From assembly GCA_910584835.1 (NCBI GenBank), contig CAJUEG010000041.1:1-24186 (forward strand): a stretch of DNA of 24,186 bases, written 5' to 3'. Under the pieces are notes generated by a model, which worked only from the letters and a program-made list of their open reading frames with translations, did not search any database and was not told the DNA's origin. Below, piece after piece: positions 9,300-17,240 of this stretch; the stretch's first letter is position 1; each line of letters begins with the position of its first letter. The position numbers were made by a program, and so were the translations under genes. Source of the DNA: an uncultured Oscillospiraceae bacterium. GTDB taxonomy: Bacteria; Bacillota; Clostridia; Oscillospirales; Oscillospiraceae.

Positions 9300-9326
9300 G
9301 CCGGGGGGCGCGCCCCGCCCCCCGGC
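9300..9326 (+). other. Intercistronic GC hairpin between the two SLH genes
   Basis: GCCGGGGGGCG (9300-9310) and CGCCCCCCGGC (9316-9326) form a perfect 11-bp stem with a 5-nt loop. It begins 12 nt after the stop codon of the first SLH gene. No T-run follows, so it is more likely an mRNA-stabilising or partially terminating element than a full terminator. Confidence 0.7.
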
Positions 9327-9355
9327 TTCCGGCATGAACTCAAAGGAGTACGGCT

Positions 9356-12300
9356 ATGAAACATGTTTTTATGCGCCGCTTCGGCGCGTTGGTATTGTCC
9401 CTGGCGATGGCGCTGTCCCTGGCGGTCACGCCCGCGTGGGCGGCTTCGGCTCCATTTAGTGTGAAGCTGGAGGCGGAGAAAACAACTGTACAGCCAGGTG
9501 AAACAATAAATTTTACAGCTATTGATGTAAACGCACCAACGGGCGTGAAAATTACATATACCTGGAAAGCGAATATCAGAGGAGGAGCTCTTACTGGGCT
9601 GAAGGACGAAACGGTCGATGCGGGCAAGGCGTCAACACAGCCGATTTATATCTTGGAGGATAAGAAGGATGGCGACGTAATTACAGTACGTGTTGAGGCG
9701 AAGTATAAGGACAATAGTGGCACAGAGGTTTCTGCGACAGCTGAGCAGAGGCTGACCGTCACCGCCGACAGCTCCTCCGTCACCAGCGTGTCCCCCACCA
9801 GCCTTATCCTTGAAGTGGGGGGGATCGGGACGCTGACCGCGACGGCTGACGCCGCTGCGGCGGACATGGAGTGGATAATAACCGGCGACGCCGGGATAGT
9901 TGAGGTGACGAAGGATGCCGCCAATCCCAGGAAGGCCACCGTCACCGCCCTCAAGGAAGGGACTACCGCCATTACGGTGAAGCAATCGGGGAGCAGCGAG
10001 GTGGGGGCAACCTGCCGGGTGACCGTCACCAGACCGATTATAGAGGCCGCCAGCCTGGACTTCACGCTGGACGACGACCAGAAGAACGCGAAGGACCTCA
10101 ACAATACCTGGCAGTATACGGCGCTGCTCAAGCCGGATGGGGCCGCGGTGGACAAGGTGGAGTGGAAAAGCTCCAACGAGGCCGTGGCAACCGTGACGCC
10201 GGTGGAGACGAGCGACGCCATCCCTGTGACGGGGCTGGTGAAGCGGGGGACCCAGCCCGGCAAAACCACCATCACGGTGACCGTCACCAGCGGGACAAAG
10301 ACGCTGACGGATTCCTTTGACCTGGTGATCTCCGGCATCACCATGAACAAGCAGTCCCTGAACCTGACCATGGGCAAGACGGAGACCCTGTCGATCACCA
10401 AGCCGGGCTTCGGCGAGGCGGTGGGCCAGGTGATCGAATGGAGAAGCGAACGCGGGGACATTGCCGCCGTGGCCGGCAATGGCAGTGACTGCGTTGTGAC
10501 CGGCCGGAGCCAGGGCACCACCAAGATCATTGCCACCACGAAGGACGGCCTTTACTCAGCCGAGTGCGTGGTGACCGTGTCCGAGGACACCAGCGGCCTG
10601 ATCCAGACGGGCAATGTATCGGCGGGCCGCCCGCTGAACCTGGCCACGGCCAGCGCGTCCACCGTGTTTGACGTGAACAACCCCGGCCAGCCCTCCTATT
10701 CGGGCACCGTGGCCAGCGTCCTCAACTCCCTGGCCCAGTACAAGTACAACAGCCCGCTGAGCTATGTGACCAACCTGTCGGTATCCACCGCCCAGGGCGT
10801 GCTGTACTACGGCTACGTGTCCGAGGCGGACCCGGGGGCAGGCGTGGGAGGCACGGAGCAGTACTACGTGAGCGGGGCCCAGGGCCTGCTGGCGCTGAAT
10901 CAGGTGTCCTTTGTGCCCAGGGCTACCGTCACCGGCAGCGTAGACATCAGCTACACCGCCTGGACGGCGGGAGGCCAGGCCTTCAGCGGCACCATCCGGG
11001 TGCCGGTCAGCGGCACGGGCGCCTCCGGCGGCATCGCCTACAGCGCCAGCGAGGGACAGCCCGCCCGCTTCCAGGCGGCGGACTTTGAGGCCGTGTGCCT
11101 GGCCCGGACGGGCCGGGGCCTGGACTACGTCACCTTCTATCTGCCCTCCTCCGTCTATGGGACGCTGTATTACAACTACATAGGCGGCTACGGCGAGCGG
11201 GTGAACGCGGGCACCTACTACCGCAGCAACGGCAGCAGCCGACTGGACAACGTGAGCTTTGTCCCGGCCCAGGGCTATTCGGGGACGGTCATGGTAAGCT
11301 ACCGGGCATATCCCCAGGGGGGCACTCCCTTCACGGGCCAGGTGACCATCAATGTCAGCGCCCAGGCCGGACAGGGCTCGGTGAGCTATACGGGCAGCAA
11401 GCGCGCCCCGATATATTTCCAGGCCAGCGACTTCAACATGGCCTGCTACACCGCCACAAACGAGATGCTCAGCTATGTGCGCTTCCAGCTGCCGCCCTCC
11501 AGCGAGGGCACGCTGTACTATAACTATTACAGCGGCGGCTACAACACCCCTGTGAGCGCCGGGACCAGCTATTACCGCACCGGGATACCGGGGGTGGGCG
11601 GCGTGTGCTTTGTCCCCGCCTCCACCGCCCCGGATACGGTATCCATCCCCTTCACCGGCGTCAGCGTCAGCGGCGCGTCCTTTGCCGGGACGGTGTTTAT
11701 CCGGCTGGACGATTATGGCCCCGGCGTGGCCCAGGAGATCCAGTATACCGCTTACAGGGGCAGACCGGCGGTACTTCAGGCCAACGACTTCAACAACGCC
11801 AGCGTGTCCGCCACAGGGAACGCCCTGAATTATGTGCAGTTCCAGCTGCCCAACTCCAACCAGGGGACGCTGTACTACAACTACTACAGTGGCAGCAGCT
11901 ACGGCAGCCGGGTGTATGCCGGCACGCCCTACTACCGCACCGGCGGCGGCTATCAGAACCTGATCGGCAGTATTTCCTTTGTGGCCGCGTCCAACTTTAC
12001 CGGTGTGTCCCGCTTCAGCTATACGGGATATGCCGTCAACGGGCAGAGCTTCACCGGCACGGTGTCGGTCCAGGTGAGCGACCCGACCCCCAGCGATGTG
12101 AATTACAGCAGCAGCAGCGCCAGCCCCATCCGCCTGAGCTCCGCCACCCTGCGCAGCGCCTGCAATCCGGTGCTCAGCCGGGAGCTGTCCTACATTGAGA
12201 TCACCAGCCTTCCTGCGTCCACCCTGGGTCAGCTGTACGCCAACTACAGCGGGTTCGGATCGGGCACCCTGGCCAACGTGGGCGGGCGGTACTACTGCTC

Positions 12301-12988
12301 GGGCAATCCCAGCATCGATCAGCTGTATTTTGTGCCCCGGGGCGGAGCCCAGGGGACGGCCACGGTGACTTACACCGGCTACAGCACCAGCGGAGAGCGG
12401 GTGAACGGCCGGATCAACTTCACCCTGAGCAGCAGCGGCACGTCCCGCTATTTCACCGACATGGGCAAGCACGCCTGGGCCGCCGCTGCGGTGGACTATC
12501 TCTACCAGAACGAGGTGACCAACGGTGTGGCGCCGGGCCAGTTTGGACCCACCCAGAAAATGCTCCGGCGGGACTTTGTGCTGATGCTTTGCCGGGCCTT
12601 TGAGTTCACCGGCGGCAGCGGCTACAGCTTTGCCGACGTGCCCACCAACGCCTACTACGCCAACGCGGTGGCCACGGCCAAGCGCATGGGAATTGTCAGC
12701 GGGGACGGCGAGAACTTCAGGCCCAACAGCCCGCTGACCAGGCAGGACGCCATGGTGATGATTAAAAACGCCCTGACCGCGGCAGGCTGGAGCCTGGGCA
12801 ACGGTTCGTCGGTGGATTTGTCCCGGTTTGTGGACAGCCGCGAGGTGTCCAGCTATGCCCGGGACGCGGTGGGCACCCTGGTGCGGCTGGGCGCGGTGAA
12901 CGGCGACAACCGGGGGCGGCTGAATCCCCGCAGCGACATCACCCGGGCGGAAATCGCGGTAATTCTCCACTTTGTGATGACTATGTGA
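9356..12988 (+). CDS. Secreted S-layer-homology protein with Ig-like domains and five GTLYYNY-type repeats
   Basis: This 1210-aa protein has a signal peptide at 1-30 (AWA/ASA cleavage region). Ig-like domains lie at about 33-136, 140-226 (a Big_2-like pattern ending EGTTAITVKQSG), 228-326 and 327-409. Five tandem beta-units of about 117 residues follow at about 420-1027, most carrying a GTLYYNY-like strand. Three C-terminal SLH repeats sit at about 1032-1080, 1090-1140 and 1153-1207. SLH repeats are C-terminal here and N-terminal in the preceding gene. AAAGGAG precedes the ATG at 9356. It is probably anchored to secondary wall polymer with the repeat rod projecting outwards. The first Ig-like domain is encoded by unusually AT-rich DNA (9481-9720), which suggests a domain acquired by recombination. 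It shares orientation with the first SLH gene (68-nt gap) and the following PilZ gene (36-nt gap). Confidence 0.92.
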   Translation: MKHVFMRRFGALVLSLAMALSLAVTPAWAASAPFSVKLEAEKTTVQPGETINFTAIDVNAPTGVKITYTWKANIRGGALTGLKDETVDAGKASTQPIYILEDKKDGDVITVRVEAKYKDNSGTEVSATAEQRLTVTADSSSVTSVSPTSLILEVGGIGTLTATADAAAADMEWIITGDAGIVEVTKDAANPRKATVTALKEGTTAITVKQSGSSEVGATCRVTVTRPIIEAASLDFTLDDDQKNAKDLNNTWQYTALLKPDGAAVDKVEWKSSNEAVATVTPVETSDAIPVTGLVKRGTQPGKTTITVTVTSGTKTLTDSFDLVISGITMNKQSLNLTMGKTETLSITKPGFGEAVGQVIEWRSERGDIAAVAGNGSDCVVTGRSQGTTKIIATTKDGLYSAECVVTVSEDTSGLIQTGNVSAGRPLNLATASASTVFDVNNPGQPSYSGTVASVLNSLAQYKYNSPLSYVTNLSVSTAQGVLYYGYVSEADPGAGVGGTEQYYVSGAQGLLALNQVSFVPRATVTGSVDISYTAWTAGGQAFSGTIRVPVSGTGASGGIAYSASEGQPARFQAADFEAVCLARTGRGLDYVTFYLPSSVYGTLYYNYIGGYGERVNAGTYYRSNGSSRLDNVSFVPAQGYSGTVMVSYRAYPQGGTPFTGQVTINVSAQAGQGSVSYTGSKRAPIYFQASDFNMACYTATNEMLSYVRFQLPPSSEGTLYYNYYSGGYNTPVSAGTSYYRTGIPGVGGVCFVPASTAPDTVSIPFTGVSVSGASFAGTVFIRLDDYGPGVAQEIQYTAYRGRPAVLQANDFNNASVSATGNALNYVQFQLPNSNQGTLYYNYYSGSSYGSRVYAGTPYYRTGGGYQNLIGSISFVAASNFTGVSRFSYTGYAVNGQSFTGTVSVQVSDPTPSDVNYSSSSASPIRLSSATLRSACNPVLSRELSYIEITSLPASTLGQLYANYSGFGSGTLANVGGRYYCSGNPSIDQLYFVPRGGAQGTATVTYTGYSTSGERVNGRINFTLSSSGTSRYFTDMGKHAWAAAAVDYLYQNEVTNGVAPGQFGPTQKMLRRDFVLMLCRAFEFTGGSGYSFADVPTNAYYANAVATAKRMGIVSGDGENFRPNSPLTRQDAMVMIKNALTAAGWSLGNGSSVDLSRFVDSREVSSYARDAVGTLVRLGAVNGDNRGRLNPRSDITRAEIAVILHFVMTM
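10613..12436 (+). repeat. Five tandem ~117-residue repeat units in the second SLH protein
   Basis: Units are at approximately 10613-11014, 11024-11362, 11372-11710, 11732-12079 and 12089-12436. The shared order is: Tyr/Ser-rich lead-in, F/L-Q-A-x-D-F, a strand LSYVxFQLP, GTLYYNY, AGTxYYR, VxFVP, GTVxxSYxxY, and GxxFxGxVxIxV. Units 2 to 4 are most alike. Units 1 and 5 are divergent (GVLYYGY and GQLYANY). I do not recognise a named Pfam family with certainty. Confidence 0.85.
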
Positions 12989-13024
12989 CCGCCGCCGCAA
13001 ACCAGAGGAAAAGGAGACGGGACT

Positions 13025-13726
13025 ATGAACCAGATACCCGAGACAGAGCAGTTCCCCCAGGTGGACGTGGCATCGACCTTTGGGCTGCACCCCGACATGA
13101 CGGTGGAGGTGCTGACCATGGAAAACCGCCTGACCTTTGTGGGAAAGGTGGAAACCGTGCGCAACGGGGCGGTAGTCCTCAGGGAGGCGAAAGGGGAGAG
13201 CCTGCCGCCGGTGATGTACAATAAGGAGATCAAGCTGCGTTACTTCCGGGGGGAGCGGGGCAATGTGGTGGTTAATGCCCGCGTGTGCGGCAGCACCAGC
13301 CTGATCTGGAAGGTGGACCGGCTGGAGAGCAAGTATACCAAGGAGCAGCGGGCCTTTTTCCGTCAGAGCATCAGTCCGAACACGACGGCGCTGTGCTCCC
13401 GGCGGGCGGGAATCAACGGGCCGGCCAAAAAGGCCGCGCCCTGCCAGATCCTGGACGTGAGCGCCGGAGGGATGCTCATCTCCAGCCGGGAGGAGTATCA
13501 GGTGAACGACCGGCTGTCCATCACCGGAATCTACCTGGCCGAGGGAGTGGAGCCCTTCAGCTTCAGCTGTCAGGTGCGCCGGGCAGGAGAGCCGGATATG
13601 GGCGTCATCCGCTACGGCTGCCAGTTTGAGTCGCTTCCCCCCAAAGAGCAGGACCGCCTGCTGCGGGCCATCTTTATTGTCCAGCGGGAGGAGATCAGGA
13701 ACCAGAAGGACCGGGACGAGATGTAG
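13025..13726 (+). CDS. Second PilZ-domain protein, predicted c-di-GMP receptor
   Basis: This 233-aa cytoplasmic protein has a YcgR-like N-terminal beta-domain (about 20-100, beginning LHPDMTVEVLTMENR) and a PilZ domain (about 105-220). R-x3-R is RAFFR (R109, R113), and D-x-S-x2-G is DVSAGG (D144, S146, G149), so c-di-GMP binding should be intact. The charged C-terminal tail is EEIRNQKDRDEM. AAGGAGA lies eight bases before the ATG. It follows the second SLH gene by 36 nt and is closed by a strong terminator, making it the last gene of the rightward surface/motility cluster. Sequence similarity to the first PilZ protein outside the motifs is low, so a recent duplication is unlikely. Confidence 0.9.
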   Translation: MNQIPETEQFPQVDVASTFGLHPDMTVEVLTMENRLTFVGKVETVRNGAVVLREAKGESLPPVMYNKEIKLRYFRGERGNVVVNARVCGSTSLIWKVDRLESKYTKEQRAFFRQSISPNTTALCSRRAGINGPAKKAAPCQILDVSAGGMLISSREEYQVNDRLSITGIYLAEGVEPFSFSCQVRRAGEPDMGVIRYGCQFESLPPKEQDRLLRAIFIVQREEIRNQKDRDEM

Positions 13727-13741
13727 CCCGGGACTGGATAA

Positions 13742-13790
13742 ACGGCGCCCCCGCGCCTGTCTTTGGACAGGCGCGGGGGCGCCGTCATTT
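13742..13790 (+). terminator. Strong intrinsic terminator after the surface/motility cluster
   Basis: A 20-bp perfect stem (13742-13761 with 13766-13785) has a TTTG loop and is followed by CATTTTAG. It starts 15 nt after the second PilZ stop codon. The stem is very GC-rich and the T-tract is short. Confidence 0.88.
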
Positions 13791-13902
13791 TAGACAAAGG
13801 AAGCGGCGCAAAAAACAGAAATTTATACTGTTTCCAGAGACAGAATTGGTAAATCTCCGATATGAGGAAAAAAAGGGAAGAAAATATTGTGAAAAAAACC
13901 TC

Positions 13903-13930
13903 TTGTTTTCCTGGGCGAAGCGTCTATAAT
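13903..13930 (+). promoter_or_regulatory. Sigma-A promoter for the MATE gene
   Basis: TTGTTT (13903-13908), a 16-nt spacer and a perfect TATAAT (13925-13930) lie about 76 nt before the MATE start codon. The surrounding stretch 13791-13924 is AT-rich and contains no gene that I can support. The 5' leader holds a wobble-containing GGGGCCC/GGGCTCC hairpin and two GGAGGCAAT segments, the second being the true ribosome site. Confidence 0.75.
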
Positions 13931-14006
13931 AGTGCGAAAGCTGGGGCCCGGCGGGCTCCAGGGAGGCAATACACTTTGAACCCGCCTTTGGAAGGAGGCA
14001 ATCATT

Positions 14007-15407
14007 ATGACCAAAGACCTTACCTCGGGCAGCCCCATGCGGCTGATCCTGGGCTTTACGGTGCCCACCCTGCTGGGGCTGCTGTTCCAGCAGCTCTATA
14101 ACATGGTGGACGCCATGATCGTGGGCAAGCTGCTGGGCTCCCAAGCGCTGGGGGCGGTGGGTTCCACCGGCTCCATCAACTTTTTTGTCATCGGCTTCTG
14201 CCTGGGGGTGTGCTCCGGCTTCGCCATCCCGGTGGCCCAGCGGATGGGCGCCAAGGACTATCCGCAGATGCGCCGGTACGTGGCCAACGCCGCCTACCTG
14301 TCCGCCGCCATCGCCTTGGTGCTCACCGTGGCCACCGGCATCCTCTGCCGGGACATCCTCATCGCCATGGACACCCCCGCCGACCTCTTTGAAGACGCCA
14401 ACGCCTATATCTTCGTCATCTTCATGGGCATCCCGGTGGTGTTCCTCTACAACCTTCTGGCGGCGGTCATCCGCGCGCTGGGGGACAGCCGGACGCCGGT
14501 GTACTTCCTGGCCCTGTCCGCCGGGCTGAACATTGTGCTGGATCTGGCCTGCATTCTGCTGCTGGACTGGGGGGTGGCCGGTGCGGCCATCGCCACGGTG
14601 GTGTCCCAGGGGGTGTCCGGCGTAGCCTGCCTGGTCTATATGGTGAAGCGGTTTCCCATCCTCCGGATTACCCGGGAGGAGGGGCGGCCGGACGCCGACG
14701 CCTGCAGGGCCCTGTGCGCCATGGGCCTGCCCATGGGCCTCCAGTACTCCATCACCGCCATCGGCTCCATCGTGATGCAGACCGCCGTGAACGGCCTGGG
14801 CAGCGTCTACGTGTCCGCCGTGGCCACCGCCGGCAAGGTGTACCAGCTGCTGGCATGCCCCTTCGACGCCATGGGGGCGGCCATGGCCACCTACTGCGGC
14901 CAGAATGTGGGCGCGGGGCAGCTGGACCGCCTGCCCCAGGGGGTGCGCGCCTGTTCTGTGCTGGGGGCTGGCTACTCCGCCGTCGCCCTGGGCGGCATGC
15001 TCCTCTTTGCGCCCCAGAGCGCCATGCTGTTTCTCAGCTCCTCCGACCCCCAGCTGGGGCTGCTGCTGAACCTGACCTGCCAGTATATCATCGCCCAGAC
15101 CGCGTTCTTCTTCCCCCTGGCCCTGGTGAACATTCTGCGCTTCTCCATCCAGGGCATGGGCTTCAGCGTCCTGGCCATCCTGGCGGGGGTGCTGGAGATG
15201 ATCGCCCGCACTGTGGTGGGCTGGTTCTTTGTGCCCGGCATGGGCTACACCGCCGCCTGCTTTGCCTCCCCGGCGGCGTGGATCTGCGCGGACCTGTTTC
15301 TTGTCCCGGCCTGCCTGGGCTGCATTGCCCGGCTGCGGCGGAGCAACCCCACGGCCTCGCTGGAGACCATCTCCCGGCGGATGCTGAAAAAGACCGTAAG
15401 GGCATAA
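14007..15407 (+). CDS. MATE-family multidrug/metabolite exporter
   Basis: This 466-aa integral membrane protein has the usual 12 hydrophobic segments in two homologous halves. The N-terminal signature is clear: SPMRLILGFTVPTLLGLLFQ followed by YNMVDAMIVGKLLGSQALGAVG, as in the NorM/DinF/VmrA-like MATE group. A matching second-half segment is PFDAMGAAMATYCGQNVGAG. MATE proteins export cationic drugs, flavonoids or metabolites in exchange for Na+ or H+; the substrate cannot be read from sequence. AAGGAGG at 13992-13998 precedes the ATG at 14007. The gene is monocistronic, with its own promoter and a terminator beginning two bases after the stop. Confidence 0.94.
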   Translation: MTKDLTSGSPMRLILGFTVPTLLGLLFQQLYNMVDAMIVGKLLGSQALGAVGSTGSINFFVIGFCLGVCSGFAIPVAQRMGAKDYPQMRRYVANAAYLSAAIALVLTVATGILCRDILIAMDTPADLFEDANAYIFVIFMGIPVVFLYNLLAAVIRALGDSRTPVYFLALSAGLNIVLDLACILLLDWGVAGAAIATVVSQGVSGVACLVYMVKRFPILRITREEGRPDADACRALCAMGLPMGLQYSITAIGSIVMQTAVNGLGSVYVSAVATAGKVYQLLACPFDAMGAAMATYCGQNVGAGQLDRLPQGVRACSVLGAGYSAVALGGMLLFAPQSAMLFLSSSDPQLGLLLNLTCQYIIAQTAFFFPLALVNILRFSIQGMGFSVLAILAGVLEMIARTVVGWFFVPGMGYTAACFASPAAWICADLFLVPACLGCIARLRRSNPTASLETISRRMLKKTVRA

Positions 15408-15408
15408 G

Positions 15409-15443
15409 AAAAGAGCTTCGGGAATTTCCCGAAGCTCTTTTTT
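15409..15443. terminator. Bidirectional terminator between MATE and SprA-like genes
   Basis: AAAAGAGCTTCGGGAA and its complement TTCCCGAAGCTCTTTT form a near-perfect hairpin centred on 15425. T-rich tracts lie on both strands (TTTTTT rightward, TTTTC leftward). It serves the converging genes ending at 15407 (+) and 15452 (-). Confidence 0.92.
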
Positions 15444-15451
15444 CGCTTTGT

Positions 15452-16234
15452 TTACGCCACGGCGGAGAAGGGGACGCGGGCGTCCTGCTGGGGCTGCTGT
15501 TCCGCCTGCTGGCTGTTGCCGGCCTTGGTGACGGTGCGGGTGGTGCCGCCGGAGACGTAGACCTTGCCGCACTCCGGGCAGATGGCGGTGTGGTAGGTGA
15601 CCGACTGGCTGACCACCTTCCTATCCTCCTGGCGGGCCTTGGCCTGCTCCCGGACCACGTGTTCGTTCTCGTGGCCCCGCACGGCGGAGGCGACCTGCTC
15701 GGGGGCGATGCTGGTGGGCGTTTTAAAGGACACGCCGGGGTCGTCGGAGCCGTCCTGGTATTTGCGCTCCTTGCAGGTCTGGCACTCGCCCTCCTCCATG
15801 ACCTCCTGGGCGCTCTTGGCCTCGTTGGCGGGGTCTGCCGCCTGCCGGGCGCCGGTCCCCTTGAGGCCGGCCGGCTCGGGGGCCTTGGCGCTGTCCGCCC
15901 CTGCGGCCTGGGCGGCGGCGCCCTGTTGGGCGGGATCGTTCCCTATGTACCTGATGCGCATGCGCACCGCCATCTCCACCGGGTCGGCCCCCTCCCGGAT
16001 GCTGAGGGAGAACTGGCCGGGCTTTGCCTCGCCGCCGCTCACCGCCTTGGCGGGGGTGACGGGCTGGACGGGGGTGTCGGGCTGGGCGGCCCTGCGGGCG
16101 GTCCACACCGCGGAGGGGCGCTGGACGGACTGGGCCCTGTCCGGACCCTGGGCCTGGGCGGCGCGGCCGGCGTAGGACGCGCCGTAGACGCCGTAGGAGG
16201 ACCAGGGGCTCATGGCGGAAATACCGTTTATCAT
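15452..16234 (-). CDS. SprA-related putative zinc metalloprotease-like protein
   Basis: This 260-aa protein has no signal peptide. Residues 1-145 are a low-complexity Ala/Gln/Pro-rich region apart from a short segment around FSLSIREGADPVEMAVRMRI. The conserved C-terminal part (about 150-237) has two Cys pairs, CQTC (151, 154) and CPEC (219, 222), around an HExxH motif, HENEH (188-192), in GHENEHVVREQAKA. This order matches the SprA-related family, annotated as a putative metalloprotease domain; the HExxH could bind catalytic zinc and the Cys pairs a structural one. The substrate is unknown. The start is the ATG at 16234 after GAGGTGATC. It has its own promoter and shares a bidirectional terminator with the MATE gene. 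Confidence 0.78.
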   Translation of the reverse strand: MINGISAMSPWSSYGVYGASYAGRAAQAQGPDRAQSVQRPSAVWTARRAAQPDTPVQPVTPAKAVSGGEAKPGQFSLSIREGADPVEMAVRMRIRYIGNDPAQQGAAAQAAGADSAKAPEPAGLKGTGARQAADPANEAKSAQEVMEEGECQTCKERKYQDGSDDPGVSFKTPTSIAPEQVASAVRGHENEHVVREQAKARQEDRKVVSQSVTYHTAICPECGKVYVSGGTTRTVTKAGNSQQAEQQPQQDARVPFSAVA

Positions 16235-16279
16235 AAGATCACCTCATGGATGGGAAGTAGGCAAAACCTTACTGATACC

Positions 16280-16307
16280 ATTATAGCAGACGGAGCGAAA
16301 AATGCAA
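16280..16307 (-). promoter_or_regulatory. Sigma-A promoter of the SprA-like gene
   Basis: On the minus strand, TTGCAT (16307-16302), a 16-nt spacer and a perfect TATAAT (16285-16280) preceded by TGC (extended -10) lie about 45 nt before the start codon. The -35 box sits directly after the stop codon of the XRE gene. Confidence 0.8.
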
Positions 16308-16308
16308 G

Positions 16309-16536
16309 CTATTTCCGGCGGGATCTGGGGTAGGGGTCGCGCCGGACGGTCAGCCCTGCCAGATAGTCCAAGCTGACGTGGTAGAGGTCTGCCAGCTTTA
16401 CGGCATCTTTCGCATAAAGAATGCTTTTTTCACGCTCATATCTTGAATATGCGGATTGACTGCACGCCAAATATTGCGCCACTTGCTTTTGGGACAAGCC
16501 AGCCTCTTTCCGCAGTTCGCGGAGCCTGTACTTCAT
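16309..16536 (-). CDS. Small XRE-family helix-turn-helix regulator
   Basis: This 75-aa protein is essentially a single Cro/CI-type HTH domain. RLRELRKEAGLSQKQVAQYL and SQSAYSRYERE are the two HTH helices, followed by KLADLYHVSLDYLAG, the usual closing motif. There is no ligand or protease domain. The start chosen is the ATG at 16536, weakly preceded by GGGTGAT. Tandem ATGs at 16557 and 16554 lack any ribosome site, and the sequence there reads TGCTATGAT, which looks like an extended -10 box. The target is unknown. It lies between the bioY terminator and the SprA-like promoter and is probably transcribed alone. Confidence 0.85.
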   Translation of the reverse strand: MKYRLRELRKEAGLSQKQVAQYLACSQSAYSRYEREKSILYAKDAVKLADLYHVSLDYLAGLTVRRDPYPRSRRK

Positions 16537-16604
16537 TTTTATCACCCAGGGCATCATAGCACGGGTTGGACTCAGAGATGGGAAATTAGGTAAAATTTGA
16601 CTAA

Positions 16605-16634
16605 AAAGTATCCCCTCCGAATATCGGAGGGGAT
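16605..16634 (-). terminator. Terminator downstream of bioY
   Basis: ATCCCCTCCGA (16610-16620) and TCGGAGGGGAT (16624-16634) form an 11-bp perfect stem with a 3-nt loop. On the minus strand it is followed by ACTTTTTAG. It lies 10 nt after the bioY stop. A T-run also follows on the plus strand. Confidence 0.88.
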
Positions 16635-16644
16635 TTTTATGCCG

Positions 16645-17229
16645 TTACAATAAGTTAGCCCGCTCCAGCCGCCGCCGCACGGGGACGCCCACCGCCAGCG
16701 CCGCGGCCATCTTGGCCAGGTCGAAGGGGATAAAGGGGATGACGCAGGCCGCCAGCGCCTTTTGCAGGTCCACCCCCGCCTGGACGCAGTACCAGGCCGT
16801 GCCGAAGGCGTACAGCACGGCGGTGCCCAGCGCCATCCCGAGAAACTGAAGGACCAGGGCTATGGCCGCGCCCCTGCGCCCCCCGTCCCGGAAGCGGGCC
16901 AGGGTCAGGGTGACCACCGCCCCCGCGATGAACACCATGGGCAGGTAGCCCACCAGATACCCCCCCGTGGGGCCGGCCAGCCGCTCCGCGCCCCCCATGT
17001 AGTTGCTGAACACCGGCAGACCCACAAAGCCCAGCAGCAGATACGTCAGGGTGGCCGCCGCCCCCCAGCCGCCCCCCAGCAGGCAGGCCGTCAGATAGAT
17101 GGCCAGCGTCCCCCCGGTGAGGGAGATAGGCCCGATGGGAAGGGAGATGGGGGCCAGGACGCAGATCACCGCCGCCATCACCGCGCACAGCGCCAGCCGC
17201 CGGGTGCCGGCCAAGGATTTTGCAGTCAT
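16645..17229 (-). CDS. bioY: Biotin transporter substrate-binding subunit BioY
   Basis: This 194-aa membrane protein has six hydrophobic segments. BioY captures biotin and works alone or with ECF-type energy-coupling proteins. Diagnostic segments are SLTGGTLAIYLTACLLGG, the loop LPVFSNYMGGAERLAGPTGG (with the family hallmark GPTGGY) and LVGYLPMVFIAG. Length is normal for the family. AGGAGG lies directly before the ATG at 17229. No biotin synthesis genes or ECF ATPases are in the window, so the organism may rely on uptake. A sigma-A promoter overlapping a BirA-type operator lies immediately upstream and a terminator immediately downstream, so it is a single-gene unit, although I see no strong terminator after the GntR gene upstream and read-through is possible. 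Confidence 0.95.
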   Translation of the reverse strand: MTAKSLAGTRRLALCAVMAAVICVLAPISLPIGPISLTGGTLAIYLTACLLGGGWGAAATLTYLLLGFVGLPVFSNYMGGAERLAGPTGGYLVGYLPMVFIAGAVVTLTLARFRDGGRRGAAIALVLQFLGMALGTAVLYAFGTAWYCVQAGVDLQKALAACVIPFIPFDLAKMAAALAVGVPVRRRLERANLL

Positions 17230-17240
17230 ATGAAACTCCT

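Noticed and set aside
3966..9335. 1789-codon open frame on the minus strand opposite the first SLH gene
   Set aside because: It is a GC-rich antisense shadow. Its product is a monotonous His/Gly/Val/Leu/Ala-rich string with no domains, while the plus strand has a signal peptide, SLH repeats and a ribosome site.
10556..13090. 844-codon open frame on the minus strand opposite the second SLH gene
   Set aside because: No recognisable domain; the plus-strand reading has SLH and Ig-like repeats.
13862..14101. Leader peptide or small gene before the MATE exporter
   Set aside because: The frame crosses the promoter and overlaps the MATE start without a conserved product; the first GGAGGCAAT is not followed by an ATG.
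14714..16333. 539-codon plus-strand frame crossing the MATE/SprA-like junction
   Set aside because: It runs through a bidirectional terminator and opposite a gene with an HExxH domain; the composition is low-complexity shadow.
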